DNA of 64,000 nt, from NCBI RefSeq assembly GCF_944387805.1, contig NZ_CALXGI010000009.1:1-64000 (forward strand), written 5' to 3'. Position 1 is the stretch's first letter. Each line of letters opens with the position of its first letter. Shown one piece after another: positions 52,505 to 62,515 of the stretch. A program made the position numbers and the translations under genes. The DNA comes from an uncultured Pseudoflavonifractor sp. GTDB taxonomy: Bacteria; Bacillota; Clostridia; Oscillospirales; Oscillospiraceae. The notes beneath the pieces were generated by a model that did no database searches, was not told the DNA's origin, and was given only the letters and a program-made list of their open reading frames with translations.

Positions 52505-55500
52505 TCAGAACAGAGTCATCTGGCTGGTGTCCGGCATTCCATCCATGGCGCCGGCGGCTTTGAGCATTTCAATATGAGTCTTGGAAACCTTGGGGCAGGC
52601 GGCGGAGAACTCCTCCACAGAGATAAACTCCTTCCCCTCCCGCTGCTCCATAATGGACCAGGCCGCCGTCTCGCCCAGGCCGGGAATGGCTGAGAAGGGC
52701 GGAATCAGCGCCTTGTCGTTGGTCTCGCTGAAGATGAAGTTGATGGCGTGGGACTTGTACAGGTCCACATGCTCAAAGGTGAAGCCGCGGAGATAGAACT
52801 CGTAGCACACCTCCAGGGTGGTGAGCATGTCCTGCTCCACAGCGGTGGCCTCCTTGTCCTTGGCCTTGATCTCCTTCATTTTTGCCTTGACCACATCCAT
52901 TCCCCGGCACATATAGGTCTCGTCAAAGGCCTTGGCCCGGATAGAGAAATAGGCCGCGTAGAAGGCCAGCGGCCGGTGGACCTTGAACCAGGCGATGCGG
53001 AAGGCCATCATCACGTAGGCCACGGCGTGGGCCTTGGGGAACAGGTATTTAATCTTTTTGCAGGAGCCAATGTACCAGTCTGGCACGCCAGCGGCCTTCA
53101 TCTCCTCTTCTGCGCCCTCAGGCAGGCCTCTTCCCTTTCGGACCGACTCCATGATTTTAAAGGAACGCTTCTCCGGCATGCCGCAGGAGATAAGGAAGAG
53201 CATGATGTCGTCGCGGCAGCCGATGGCCTGGCCGACCGGGATGCCCTGGTTGACGATGAGGTCCTTGGCGTTTCCCAACCACACATCGGTGCCATGGGAA
53301 AAGCCGGACAGGCGGATAAGGATATCAAACTCGCTGGGGCTGGTGTCCTCCAGCATGCCCCGGACAAAGGAGGTGCCGAACTCGGGGATAGCCACTGCGC
53401 CGGTGGGCCCCAGTACCGGATCGTCCACAAATCCCAGCTCCTCCGAGGAGGTGAAAAGGGACATGGTCTTTTTGTCGTCCAAAGGAATATCTGTCCGGGC
53501 GTTGACGCCGGTCAGGTCCTCCAGCATGCGGATCATGGTGGGGTCATCGTGTCCCAGCATGTCCAGCTTCAGCAGGTTGGACTCCATGGAGTGATATTCG
53601 AAATGGGTGGTGACGATGTCGGTGTTGGGGTCGTCGGCAGGGTGCTGAACGGGACAGAAATCGTAGATCTCCCGGTTCTGGGGAATGACCACCATGCCGC
53701 CGGGGTGCTGGCCGGTGGTGCGTTTGACGCCGGTGCAGCCGTGTGCCAGCCGGTTCTCCTCTGCACGGGGCACATGGATGCCCCGCTTCTCCAGATATTT
53801 CTTCACGTAGCCGAAGGCGGTCTTCTCTGCCACCGTGCCAATGGTGCCGGCCCGGAACACGTGGGTCTCTCCGAAGAGCTCAAAGGTATACCGGTGGGCC
53901 TTGGCCTGGTACTCGCCGGAGAAGTTCAGGTCGATATCGGGCACCTTGTCTCCGCCGAAGCCCAGGAAGGTCTCGAAGGGGATGTTGAAGCCGTCCTTGG
54001 CGTACTGGGCGCCGCAGACCGGGCACACTGCGTCGGGCATGTCCGCGCCGCAGCCCGCCCCCAGCTCCTTGGCGATTTCAAAGTCAGAGTGCTTGCAGTT
54101 GGGACAGCGGTAGTGGGGCGGCAGGGAGTTTACCTCCGTGATACCCGACATGAAGGCCACCAGGGAAGAGCCTACGCTGCCGCGGGAGCCCACCAGATAG
54201 CCGTGCTCCAGAGAGTTCTGCACCAGCTTCTGGGCGGACATGTAGATCACGTCGTAGTGCCGCTTCAGAATGTCTCCCAGCTCGGCGTTGATGCGGTCAG
54301 ACACAATCTGAGGCACCTCTTCGCCGTAGAGGGACTTGGCCTTCCCCCACACCAGCCGGGACAGCTCGCCGGCGGAGTCCTCCAGCTTGGGGGCAAACAG
54401 GCCCTTGGGCAGGGGGTTGATGCGGTCGCACCAGTCGGCCACCAGGTTGGTGTTGCGGACCACCACGTTGTAGCAGTCCTCTTTGCCCAGGTAGGAGAAT
54501 TCCTCCAGCATCTCCTCGGTGGTCTTGAAGTACAGGGGCAGCGGCGCGTCGCAGTCCTCAAAGCCCTTGGTGTCCAGCAGGATATGGCGGTAAATCTCAT
54601 CCTCCGGGTCCAGGAAGTGGACGTCGCCTGTGGCGCACACCGGCTTGTCCAGCGCCTTGCCCAGAGCCACGATGGTGCGGTTAAAGTCCCGCAGCTCCTC
54701 CTCGCTCCGGACCATGCCCTTGCGGAGCATGAAGGCGTTGTTGCACAGGGGCTGGATCTCCAGAAAGTCATACCAGGAGGCGATGCGCTTGAGCTCATTG
54801 AAGTCCTTGTGCTTGACCACCGCTTCAAAGAGCTCGCCCGCCTCGCAGGCGGAGCCCAAAATCAGGCCCTCCCGGTGCTGGTTAATGAGGCTCTTTGGCA
54901 TGATGGGATACCGCTTGAAATGTTCCAGGTGGGCCTTGGAGATGAGGGTGTACAGGTTCCGCAGGCCTATATTGTTCTTAGCCAGCACAATCAGGTGCTT
55001 GGGCTGGCGGCGGGCCTTTCCCTTGACCCGCAGGCGGGTCATCTCCGGGTTGATGGACTGGAGGGTGTGGATGCCCAAGTCCTCCAGCATCTTGAAGAAG
55101 GGCACCAGCATATAGGCCACCATGCCGGCGTCTGCGTCGGCCCGGTGGTGCTTGAAGGGCGGCAGCCGCAGGTGCTCCGCCACAATGTCCAGCTTGTACT
55201 TGCCCAGGTCGGGCAGCAGGTTCTGGGCCAGAATCAGCGTGTCAATGGAGGTCTTTTCAAAGGGGATGCCGTACCGGCGGCAGCCCTCAGCAATAAAGCC
55301 CATGTCGAATTCGGCATTGTGGGCGGCCAGGGGACGGTCCCCGGCGAACTCCAGGAAGGCCCGGATGGCCTCCTCCTGAGAGGGGGCTCCCTCCAGCATC
55401 TTGTCGGTGATGCTGGTCAGCTCCACAATTTCACGGCTCAGGGGGCGGCCGGGGGAGACAAAGGTATCAAAGGTCTCGGCGATCTCGCCGTTGCGCAGGA

Positions 55501-56686
55501 TGACCGCACCAATCTCAATGATCACATCCCGCCGGTTGTCCAGGCCAGTGGTCTCAATGTCGAAGCAGACTACCTCACCGGTGAAGTCCTGCTCCTGCTC
55601 TCCGTGGATTACCACCCGGTCATCCACGTCGTTGATGTAATAGGCCTCCACGCCGTAGAGCACCTTGATGTCCTTGGCGGCATGCCAGGCGTCCGGGAAG
55701 GACTGGGCCACGCCGTGGTCGGTGATGGCGATGGCCCGGTGGCCCCAGCCCTCCGCCCGCTTGACCACCGCCTTGGCGGGCGTCAGGGCGTCCATAGTGG
55801 ACATGGTGGTGTGGAGATGAAGCTCCACACGCTTCTCCGGGGCATTGTCCTGCTTGGTTTCCTTCTTCCCCTCCATAATGGCGTAGGGTTCCAGCACCAT
55901 CTCGCCGGAGAAACGGTCCACCGTCAGCTTGCCCTGAACCAGAAGGTGCATGCCCTCCTTCACGCTGTCCACGATGGGCTTGCCCTCGTCTCCGGGACAG
56001 AACTTGTTGACGTGGATAGAGCCGGTGTAGTCGGTCATATCAAAGCCGATAACCCAGGCTCCCCGCTTCTTCAGTTCCTTGTGCTCCACAGCAAAGACAT
56101 CGCCCTTAACAGTGACCGTGCCCATGTCCAGGTTCAGGCTCTTCATGGCAGTCACCTCGCCTTTGATCTCCCGGCGGCCAAAAATGAGCTTACCTGTGTT
56201 CTTTTTGCTGTCCGCCTTTTTGGCGGACGGACGGGAAACCTTCAGCTTCTGAAGAGCCTGGCGGCGGATCTCCTCGGTGCGGCGGAAGGCCGCCTCCGTC
56301 TCGGTCTCCTGATGGGCCGGTTCCTGGGGGACGGGCACGCTCTCTGCAGCAGGAGGCGCTTGCTCCACCGGCGGCGCCGGCACAGGCTCCGGCTGCGGCT
56401 CCACAGCGGCAGAAGCAGCCCCAGACTCCGCTGCCGCCTCGCTCTGGGGGCACAGCAGCTCCAGCACCACCCGGCCCACCTGATATGTATCGGCCAGGGA
56501 GTGCTCCCACCGCTGCCGCAGGTCATCGGCAGGGTGGGACGGACACTCCACCCGGGCAGAGATGGACCGGGTCGTCCGGTCGATGACCGCCCCGGTGACA
56601 TTGCACCCGGCGGCCAGGGCTGCCAGCTCCCCCTCCGGCTGCCAGGCGGAAAACAGTTTTAAAAAGGGTATCTTTTGCTCAGGCAT
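52505..56686 (-). CDS. polC: DNA polymerase III alpha subunit, PolC type
   Basis: The start chosen is ATG 56686 (MPEQKIPFLKLFSAWQPEG), giving about 1393 aa. Domains in order: N-terminal region, OB-fold, PHP part (VELHLHTTMSTMDALTP), an inserted DEDD exonuclease (VVCFDIETTGLDNRRDVIIEIG), and the polymerase core (GSRGSVGSSLVAFM, and VPDIDLNFSGEY with the catalytic aspartates). PolC is the main replicative polymerase of low-GC Gram-positives. It ends the pyrH-to-polC gene run. Confidence 0.97.
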   Translation of the reverse strand: MPEQKIPFLKLFSAWQPEGELAALAAGCNVTGAVIDRTTRSISARVECPSHPADDLRQRWEHSLADTYQVGRVVLELLCPQSEAAAESGAASAAVEPQPEPVPAPPVEQAPPAAESVPVPQEPAHQETETEAAFRRTEEIRRQALQKLKVSRPSAKKADSKKNTGKLIFGRREIKGEVTAMKSLNLDMGTVTVKGDVFAVEHKELKKRGAWVIGFDMTDYTGSIHVNKFCPGDEGKPIVDSVKEGMHLLVQGKLTVDRFSGEMVLEPYAIMEGKKETKQDNAPEKRVELHLHTTMSTMDALTPAKAVVKRAEGWGHRAIAITDHGVAQSFPDAWHAAKDIKVLYGVEAYYINDVDDRVVIHGEQEQDFTGEVVCFDIETTGLDNRRDVIIEIGAVILRNGEIAETFDTFVSPGRPLSREIVELTSITDKMLEGAPSQEEAIRAFLEFAGDRPLAAHNAEFDMGFIAEGCRRYGIPFEKTSIDTLILAQNLLPDLGKYKLDIVAEHLRLPPFKHHRADADAGMVAYMLVPFFKMLEDLGIHTLQSINPEMTRLRVKGKARRQPKHLIVLAKNNIGLRNLYTLISKAHLEHFKRYPIMPKSLINQHREGLILGSACEAGELFEAVVKHKDFNELKRIASWYDFLEIQPLCNNAFMLRKGMVRSEEELRDFNRTIVALGKALDKPVCATGDVHFLDPEDEIYRHILLDTKGFEDCDAPLPLYFKTTEEMLEEFSYLGKEDCYNVVVRNTNLVADWCDRINPLPKGLFAPKLEDSAGELSRLVWGKAKSLYGEEVPQIVSDRINAELGDILKRHYDVIYMSAQKLVQNSLEHGYLVGSRGSVGSSLVAFMSGITEVNSLPPHYRCPNCKHSDFEIAKELGAGCGADMPDAVCPVCGAQYAKDGFNIPFETFLGFGGDKVPDIDLNFSGEYQAKAHRYTFELFGETHVFRAGTIGTVAEKTAFGYVKKYLEKRGIHVPRAEENRLAHGCTGVKRTTGQHPGGMVVIPQNREIYDFCPVQHPADDPNTDIVTTHFEYHSMESNLLKLDMLGHDDPTMIRMLEDLTGVNARTDIPLDDKKTMSLFTSSEELGFVDDPVLGPTGAVAIPEFGTSFVRGMLEDTSPSEFDILIRLSGFSHGTDVWLGNAKDLIVNQGIPVGQAIGCRDDIMLFLISCGMPEKRSFKIMESVRKGRGLPEGAEEEMKAAGVPDWYIGSCKKIKYLFPKAHAVAYVMMAFRIAWFKVHRPLAFYAAYFSIRAKAFDETYMCRGMDVVKAKMKEIKAKDKEATAVEQDMLTTLEVCYEFYLRGFTFEHVDLYKSHAINFIFSETNDKALIPPFSAIPGLGETAAWSIMEQREGKEFISVEEFSAACPKVSKTHIEMLKAAGAMDGMPDTSQMTLF

Positions 56687-56750
56687 AGCACCAACGCTCC
56701 CACACACGGTTTCGCTCCAGGCCGGGAAATCATCCTCCGGCCCGCTCTCT

Positions 56751-57788
56751 TTACAGCTCGTCAATCATCTTGAACAGCTCGTCCACCAGCTGCTCCTGGG
56801 GCACCTTCTTCACAATCTCCCCCCGGCGGAACAGCAGGCCCACGCCATCTCCTCCCGCGATGCCCACATCAGCGGCAGCGGCCTCGCCAGGCCCGTTGAC
56901 CACGCATCCCATCACCGCCACAGTGATGGGTTTGGTCACGGCCTGGAGCCGCTCCTCCACCTGCCGGGCCAGGCCGATGAGGTCGATGCGGGTGCGGCCG
57001 CAGGTAGGACAGGAAATGAGCTCCGGACCCTCCTTTCGTACGCCGGACACCTTCAGGATATCCCGGGCGGCGTACACCTCCTCAATGGGGTCGGCGGACA
57101 GAGACACCCGAATGGTATCGCCGATGCCCATGGCCAGCAGGCCGCCGATGCCCACTGCGGATTTCAGTATGCCCATGCGCGGCGTACCTGTTTCGGTAAC
57201 GCCAATGTGTAAAGGATAATTGCTTTTCTCACTCATCAGCCGGTAGGCCGCCATGGTGATGGGCACGCTGGAGGACTTGAGGGACACACAGATATCGTCA
57301 AAGTCGTACCGGTTCAGCAGTTCAATGTGGCCGAACGCGGATTCCACCAGGGCCTCAGCGGTGACGCCGCCGTACTTGGCCAGCAGCGGCTTCTCCAGCG
57401 AGCCGCCGTTGACGCCGATTCTGATGGGAAGTCCTTTTGCTTTACAGGCGTTGGCCACAGCCTTCACCCGTTCCTCCCCGCCGATGTTGCCGGGGTTGAT
57501 GCGCACCGCGTCGCACCCGGCGGCCACGCACTCCAGGGCCAGCTTGTAGTCAAAGTGAATGTCCGCCACCAGGGGAATGTGAATCTTATCCCGGATGGCG
57601 CCTACCGCCCTGGCCGCCGCCATATCGGGCACAGCCACTCGGATGATCTGGCAGCCTGCGGCCTCCAGGCGGAGAATCTGTTCCACCGTAGCAGCCACGT
57701 CGTCAGTGCGGGTATTGCACATGGACTGAATTGTCACCGGTGCGCCGCCGCCCACTGGCACGCCGCCCACCACGATCTGCTTTGTCAT
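56751..57788 (-). CDS. ispG: 4-hydroxy-3-methylbut-2-en-1-yl diphosphate synthase
   Basis: The start is ATG 57788 (GGGGAGA, 7 bases upstream), 345 aa. It begins MTKQIVVGGVPVGGGAPVTIQSMCNTRTDD. The [4Fe-4S] ligands appear as SCPTCGR and VMGCVVNGPGE. It makes HMBPP in the MEP isoprenoid pathway, together with dxr in this cluster. It ends before polC. Confidence 0.96.
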   Translation of the reverse strand: MTKQIVVGGVPVGGGAPVTIQSMCNTRTDDVAATVEQILRLEAAGCQIIRVAVPDMAAARAVGAIRDKIHIPLVADIHFDYKLALECVAAGCDAVRINPGNIGGEERVKAVANACKAKGLPIRIGVNGGSLEKPLLAKYGGVTAEALVESAFGHIELLNRYDFDDICVSLKSSSVPITMAAYRLMSEKSNYPLHIGVTETGTPRMGILKSAVGIGGLLAMGIGDTIRVSLSADPIEEVYAARDILKVSGVRKEGPELISCPTCGRTRIDLIGLARQVEERLQAVTKPITVAVMGCVVNGPGEAAAADVGIAGGDGVGLLFRRGEIVKKVPQEQLVDELFKMIDEL

Positions 57789-57820
57789 AAGTATCTCCCC
57801 TGTCACCATATGTCTAGGGA

Positions 57821-57861
57821 CAGGCACCTCCCCTCCCATACAGGAGGAGAGGTGCCTGCCG
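57821..57861. repeat. Hairpin between rseP and ispG
   Basis: GGCACCTC-type arms on both sides of CCTCCCATACAGGAGG form an imperfect, long stem. There is no T-run. It may be a processing or attenuation signal within the operon. Confidence 0.45.
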
Positions 57862-57882
57862 GGAGACCGCTGTCTCCGCCTT

Positions 57883-59001
57883 TTATTTTCCAAACAGCTT
57901 GAGCACATCGGAGCAGGCCACTAAAATCATCAATCCCATGAGGAAAATAAAGCCCGCCGCGTTGATGTAGCCCAAATATTTCTGAGCAATATGCCGCTTG
58001 GAGAAGAGATTGTAGATTTTATCCACGATGAGGAACAGAATCTGTCCGCCGTCCAGGGCGGGAATGGGCAGCAGGTTCATTACCGCCAGATTGATGGCGA
58101 TGAAGGCCACAAAATAGGCAATGCTGCTGGCCACAGCGGCCACCCAGTTTTGCCCGCTGGCCTGGGCCGACTCCTGAGCCTGGGTTCCTACGTCGCTCAT
58201 CATGGTCACAATGCCTACCGCTCCGGACATATCCCGGATACCCACCGCGCCGGTGAACAGGTCGCCCAGGCTGACCCACACCAGCCGGATGGTGTCAATG
58301 GAATTATACCAGGCCAGCCGCAGCCGGTCAAATACATTGGCTTCCTTTATGGTGAAATTGATGCCCCGCTTGAGAATCTGGTTCCCATTCTCATCCAGCA
58401 CCGGGTTGCCGTTCTCATCCACCATGGCCAGCCAGGGCATGGACAAATCCTCCAGCTTTACCCGCTCTCCGTCCCGCACCACAGTGACATCCATCACCTC
58501 GCCGGCGCGGTTAAAAAACAGGCTGATGTCCTCCTGGAGATAGATGGCGTGGCCGTCCACCTCCACAATCCGATCTCCCTCCATCAGTCCGTCCTCGCCT
58601 TGGGCGGCAAAGCCGTCCATAAAGCTGGAGATAACCGGACTGATATAGCTGGTGGTGCCGGCGAAGAGAATGACAAAAATCAGCACGCCGGTGACAAAGT
58701 TCATGAATGCCCCAGCGGCCAGCACAATCAGCCGCTGCCAGGCGGGCTTATTTCCCAGAGCACGGGGGTCGCCTGAGTCCTCCTCCTCTCCCTCCATGGC
58801 GCAGAAGCCGCCGATGGGAAAAAGACGGATGGTGTACTCGGTCTCCCCCTTCTGCCGGTGAAAGATACGGGGACCCATGCCGATGGCGAACTCATTTACC
58901 TTGACGCCCACAGCCTTGGCCGCCACAAAATGTCCCAGCTCATGGACCGCAATAAGCAGCCCAAACATGAGAATTGCGATGAGGATATAAACGATGATCA
59001 T
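57883..59001 (-). CDS. rseP: RIP metalloprotease RseP/RasP (site-2 protease)
   Basis: The 372-aa membrane protein has the zinc site HELGH in IAVHELGHFVAAKAVGVKV near residue 20, PDZ-like central residues, and the NLLPIPALDGG motif in the C-terminal membrane part. It cuts membrane-bound anti-sigma factors and leftover signal peptides. Its place between dxr and ispG is the usual one. Confidence 0.95.
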   Translation of the reverse strand: MIIVYILIAILMFGLLIAVHELGHFVAAKAVGVKVNEFAIGMGPRIFHRQKGETEYTIRLFPIGGFCAMEGEEEDSGDPRALGNKPAWQRLIVLAAGAFMNFVTGVLIFVILFAGTTSYISPVISSFMDGFAAQGEDGLMEGDRIVEVDGHAIYLQEDISLFFNRAGEVMDVTVVRDGERVKLEDLSMPWLAMVDENGNPVLDENGNQILKRGINFTIKEANVFDRLRLAWYNSIDTIRLVWVSLGDLFTGAVGIRDMSGAVGIVTMMSDVGTQAQESAQASGQNWVAAVASSIAYFVAFIAINLAVMNLLPIPALDGGQILFLIVDKIYNLFSKRHIAQKYLGYINAAGFIFLMGLMILVACSDVLKLFGK

Positions 59002-59013
59002 AAAATGCTTCTC

Positions 59014-60165
59014 CTAGCGTTGGGTTGCGGCGGACAGCACTGCCTCCCGGGCCTCCCTGTCGGCATTGAGAATCTCCGTCAGACCGCCGCCGTATACCGG
59101 TGTTACCCGGCCGAGGGCCCGCTCTACCAGGCGGGGAATATCCATAAAACCGATTTCCCGCTTCAGGAACAGCCCCACCGCCGCCTCATTGGCGCCGTTG
59201 AGCACCGCCGTAGCGGTGCCCCCCGTCCGAGCCGCGCCGATGGCCAGCCCCAGGCAGGGAAATGCCTCCATGTCCGGCGGCGCGAAGTGGAGGGGCGGAC
59301 AGGCCAGCAGATCCAGAGGCTTTGCCACTGCCTGAGTCCGGGCGGGCCAGGTGAGGGCGTACTGGATGGGCAGGCGCATATCCGCGCTGCCCAGCTGGGC
59401 GATCATGGCATTATCACAGTATTCCACCAGAGAGTGAACTATACTCTCCCGATGCACCACCACGGAAATTTTCTCCGGCGGCATGTGGTAGAGCCGCATA
59501 GCCTCAATAAACTCCAGGCCCTTGTTCATCAGAGTGGCGGAGTCCACGGTGATCTTGGCGCCCATAGACCAGTTAGGATGCTTCAGGGCCTGGTCCAGGG
59601 TGACATGCTCCAGCTGTTCCCTGGTGTACCCGAAAAAGGGGCCGCCTGAGGCCGTGAGAATCAGCCTGCGGACCTCTCCCCTGTCCCGGCATCCCTGGAG
59701 AGACTGGAACAGGGCAGAGTGCTCCGAGTCCACAGGGACAATCTCCGCGCCATAGCGCTCCGCCTCCGACATGACCAGTTCGCCGCCGCAGACCAAAGTC
59801 TCCTTGTTGGCCAGGGCGATGCGTTTGCCCTGGGTAATGGCTGCCAGGGTGGGCTTCAGGCCCACCATACCTACCACGGCGGTGATCACCGTGTCGGCGG
59901 AGGGCAGGGCGGCCGCCTCCTCCAGGCCCTCAGGGCCGGAAGCCACCCGGACGTCCGTCTCCCCCAGCCGCCCCCGCAGCTCGTCGGCCGCAGACCGGTC
60001 CATCATCACCACCAGCTCAGGCTTAAACTGGCGGGCTTGTTCCTCCATCCGCTCCACATCCCGGTTGGCGGTCAGGGCCGATACAGTCATACCGCAGGCG
60101 GAGATCACGTCCAGGGACTGCGTTCCGATGGAGCCGGTTGAGCCCAGGAGGGAAATTCTTCTCAT
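59014..60165 (-). CDS. dxr: 1-deoxy-D-xylulose 5-phosphate reductoisomerase
   Basis: The start ATG 60165 gives MRRISLLGSTGSIGTQSLDVISA, the NADPH-binding opening; an upstream extension has no such match. The 383-aa protein has ALANKETLVCGGELV, VPVDSEHSALFQSL and the C-terminal GAANEAAV-type block (NGANEAAVGLFL). It makes MEP in the isoprenoid pathway. Confidence 0.96.
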   Translation of the reverse strand: MRRISLLGSTGSIGTQSLDVISACGMTVSALTANRDVERMEEQARQFKPELVVMMDRSAADELRGRLGETDVRVASGPEGLEEAAALPSADTVITAVVGMVGLKPTLAAITQGKRIALANKETLVCGGELVMSEAERYGAEIVPVDSEHSALFQSLQGCRDRGEVRRLILTASGGPFFGYTREQLEHVTLDQALKHPNWSMGAKITVDSATLMNKGLEFIEAMRLYHMPPEKISVVVHRESIVHSLVEYCDNAMIAQLGSADMRLPIQYALTWPARTQAVAKPLDLLACPPLHFAPPDMEAFPCLGLAIGAARTGGTATAVLNGANEAAVGLFLKREIGFMDIPRLVERALGRVTPVYGGGLTEILNADREAREAVLSAATQR

Positions 60166-60205
60166 ATCCGCTCTACTCCTTATATGGTGGTCGCTCCCTC
60201 CCCTG

Positions 60206-61021
60206 TCACGCGCTGATGGCAGGCAGCCAGTAGATGAGGATCTCAATCAGGGGAGCACAGAAAATGACGCTGTCAAACCGGTCCAGCACGCCGCCGTGGC
60301 CGGGAAAGATGTTTCCAAAGTCCTTCAGGCCATACTGCCGCTTGATATAGGAGAAGGACAGGTCGCCCAGCTGAGACACCAGGCTGCCCAGCAGGCCGTA
60401 TACTGCCAGCAGCACATAGTTGACCTTCAGCTGAAAGCCAAACTGCATCACTGCGCCGTAGATCAGGCAGCAGACCACAGCGCCCAGCAGGCCTCCTACC
60501 GCCCCCTCCACAGTCTTTTTGGGAGAGAGCTCAGGGGCCAGCTTGTGCTTTCCAAAGGCCATGCCCGCAAAAAGGGCAAAGGCATCGCTGGTAAAGGCCG
60601 CTACCAGTGGAAGTAGGATCAGGTAGTCCGCCAGAGGCATCTGGTCGATGCGCACAAATGTGGACAGGAAATAGGGGATGAGCATGGCAAAGAAGAAGGA
60701 CCCGCCCATCTTCTCCAGAGTCACCGTATAGTGGCTGGAGATGGCCACCACGAAGATACAGACAAAATAGATAAAGATGCCGCACAGGGCCGAGCGCATG
60801 CCCTGGCCGATATATACCCAGAAGGGCACCACACCGGACAGAGCAATGGACAATCCGGAAATCCAGGCGTTCTTCACAAAGCCCGTGGACCAGAGCACCT
60901 CATGGAGGGCCAGCATGGACAACACAGAAATCATAATAGGAATGGCAATTTCCGGAAGTACGAAAAACACCACGAACAGAAGCGGGATGCATACCACCGC
61001 CACCGCAATTCGTTTAACCAT
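60206..61021 (-). CDS. cdsA: Phosphatidate cytidylyltransferase
   Basis: The start ATG 61021 overlaps the end of uppS and follows GGAGG. The 271-aa membrane protein carries the CDP-diglyceride synthase signature near the C-terminus: SYIKRQYGLKDFGNIFPGHGG then VLDRFDS. It makes CDP-diacylglycerol for phospholipid synthesis. Confidence 0.95.
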   Translation of the reverse strand: MVKRIAVAVVCIPLLFVVFFVLPEIAIPIMISVLSMLALHEVLWSTGFVKNAWISGLSIALSGVVPFWVYIGQGMRSALCGIFIYFVCIFVVAISSHYTVTLEKMGGSFFFAMLIPYFLSTFVRIDQMPLADYLILLPLVAAFTSDAFALFAGMAFGKHKLAPELSPKKTVEGAVGGLLGAVVCCLIYGAVMQFGFQLKVNYVLLAVYGLLGSLVSQLGDLSFSYIKRQYGLKDFGNIFPGHGGVLDRFDSVIFCAPLIEILIYWLPAISA

Positions 61022-61769
61022 TGTCGACACCTCCAAATCTCCTCTGACGGTGCTGGTAGGCGGCCAGCGCCCGGTGAAGCTCGTCTCGGTTGAAGTCCGG
61101 CCATAGGACATCTGTAAAATAGTATTCCGCATAGGCCGACTGCCAAAGCAGGAAATTGGAGATTCGCTCTTCCCCGCTGGGCCGGATAATCAGGTCGGGG
61201 TCAGGCACCCCGGCGGAGAAGAGATAACTGCTGAACTGGGCTTCCGTCAGGTGGTTGGGGTCAGCCTTCCCGGCGGCGCAGTCCAGCGCAAAGGCCTTGG
61301 CCGCCCGTACCAGCTCGTCCCGCCCGCCGTAGTTCAGACAGATATTAACCTGCACACCCTCGTAGTGCTTGGAGATCTCCCGCGTCTGCTCACACAAGTC
61401 CTGAAGCTCCTGGGGCAGCGGAGACAGGTCGCCGAAAAAGCACATCTTGACCCGATCCCGCTCCATCTTGCTGATTGCCTCAAGCAGATACTTTTTCAAC
61501 AGTCCCATAATGGCGGAGACCTCTTCTGCAGGCCGCTTCCAGTTCTCGGTGGAGAAGGCGTAGACCGTCAGGTACTCCAGGCCGATCTCCTTGCAGTAAG
61601 TGGCAATGGCGCGAAAATTCTCCGCGCCGGCGGCGTGACCCGCCGTGCGGGGCAGGCCGCGCTTCTTGGCCCAGCGGCCGTTGCCGTCCATAATAATGGC
61701 TATATGCCGGGGCAGGTGTTCAAAATCCACCAGAGTGGCGGTGTCTTCCTTTGGCTTAAAAAATGGCAT
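61014..61769 (-). CDS. uppS: Undecaprenyl diphosphate synthase
   Basis: The 251-aa cis-prenyltransferase has HIAIIMDGNGRWAKKRGLPR and LTVYAFSTENWKRP, with the catalytic Asp in MDGNGRW. It makes the C55 lipid carrier for peptidoglycan and teichoic acid, which the TagO-like enzyme at 37-38 kb uses. Confidence 0.96.
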   Translation of the reverse strand: MPFFKPKEDTATLVDFEHLPRHIAIIMDGNGRWAKKRGLPRTAGHAAGAENFRAIATYCKEIGLEYLTVYAFSTENWKRPAEEVSAIMGLLKKYLLEAISKMERDRVKMCFFGDLSPLPQELQDLCEQTREISKHYEGVQVNICLNYGGRDELVRAAKAFALDCAAGKADPNHLTEAQFSSYLFSAGVPDPDLIIRPSGEERISNFLLWQSAYAEYYFTDVLWPDFNRDELHRALAAYQHRQRRFGGVDNG

Positions 61770-61817
61770 GATATCCTCTATCCTTTATCCTTTAACTGCG
61801 CCGGAGACGGGAGACGC

Positions 61818-61898
61818 GGATTGCCACGCCGGCACAGGGCGCAGACGCTAACCCCGGCGGCGCCGGAAGGCGTCCACAACATGCTGGCGTGGCAATCC
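61818..61898. repeat. 13-bp inverted repeat with nested stems between frr and uppS
   Basis: GGATTGCCACGCC (61818-61830) pairs perfectly with 61886-61898. Inside are further complementary parts: GACGC/GCGTC and CCGG runs around GCGGCG. The GATTGCCACG/CGTGGCAATC arms resemble a palindromic intergenic repeat that I recall from many Clostridia; that link is from memory. It may be a mobile repeat or a structured RNA. Confidence 0.7.
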
Positions 61899-61959
61899 TC
61901 GGCACTGGCCCGGACAGACCCAGGCGCCGTGCGTATACGTTCGCTTGCCGGCCAGGCCG

Positions 61960-62514
61960 TTACACGGCCATCAGCTCGGCTTCCTTCTTCTCAGTCAGTT
62001 CATCAATCTGCTTGCAGCGCTTGTCGGTCAGATCCTGGAGTTCCTTCTCCAGTTCCTTCCGGTCGTCCTCGGTGATCTCGGACTTCTTCTCCATGGACTT
62101 GAACTTGTCCATAGCGTCCCGGCGGATGTTGCGGATGGCTACCTTGCCCGCCTCGGCATACTTGCGGACCTGCTTGGTCAGCTCTTTGCGGCGCTCCTCA
62201 GTGAGCTGAGGGAAGTTCAGGCGGATAACACGGCCGTCATTCTGGGGATTGATGCCCAGGTCAGAGGTCTGGATTGCCTTCTCAATGGGCTTGAGCAGTT
62301 TGGCATCCCACGGCTGAATGACCAGGCTGCGGGGATCCGGAGAGGAAATACTGCCCACCTGATTCAGAGGAGTAGGCACGCCGTAATAATCCACAGTGAT
62401 CTTGTCCAGTACGGCGGCATTGGCGCGGCCGGCACGGACGCTGGCGAAGTCACTCTTCACCACGTCCACTGTCTTCTGCATCTTTGCGTCAAATTCCTTG
62501 TTGGCTTCGTTCAT
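61960..62514 (-). CDS. frr: Ribosome recycling factor
   Basis: The start ATG 62514 (AAGGAGG nine bases upstream) gives 184 aa. It has ASVRAGRANAAVLDKITVDYYGVPTPLNQVGSIS and the C-terminal helical part. It splits post-termination ribosomes. It is two bases from pyrH, so they are coupled. Confidence 0.97.
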   Translation of the reverse strand: MNEANKEFDAKMQKTVDVVKSDFASVRAGRANAAVLDKITVDYYGVPTPLNQVGSISSPDPRSLVIQPWDAKLLKPIEKAIQTSDLGINPQNDGRVIRLNFPQLTEERRKELTKQVRKYAEAGKVAIRNIRRDAMDKFKSMEKKSEITEDDRKELEKELQDLTDKRCKQIDELTEKKEAELMAV

Positions 62515-62515
62515 C

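Noticed and set aside
52748-56662. A very long open plus-strand frame (over 1300 codons) opposite polC
   Set aside because: It is the shadow of a GC-rich gene: the protein has no family pattern, and PolC on the other strand has clear motifs throughout.
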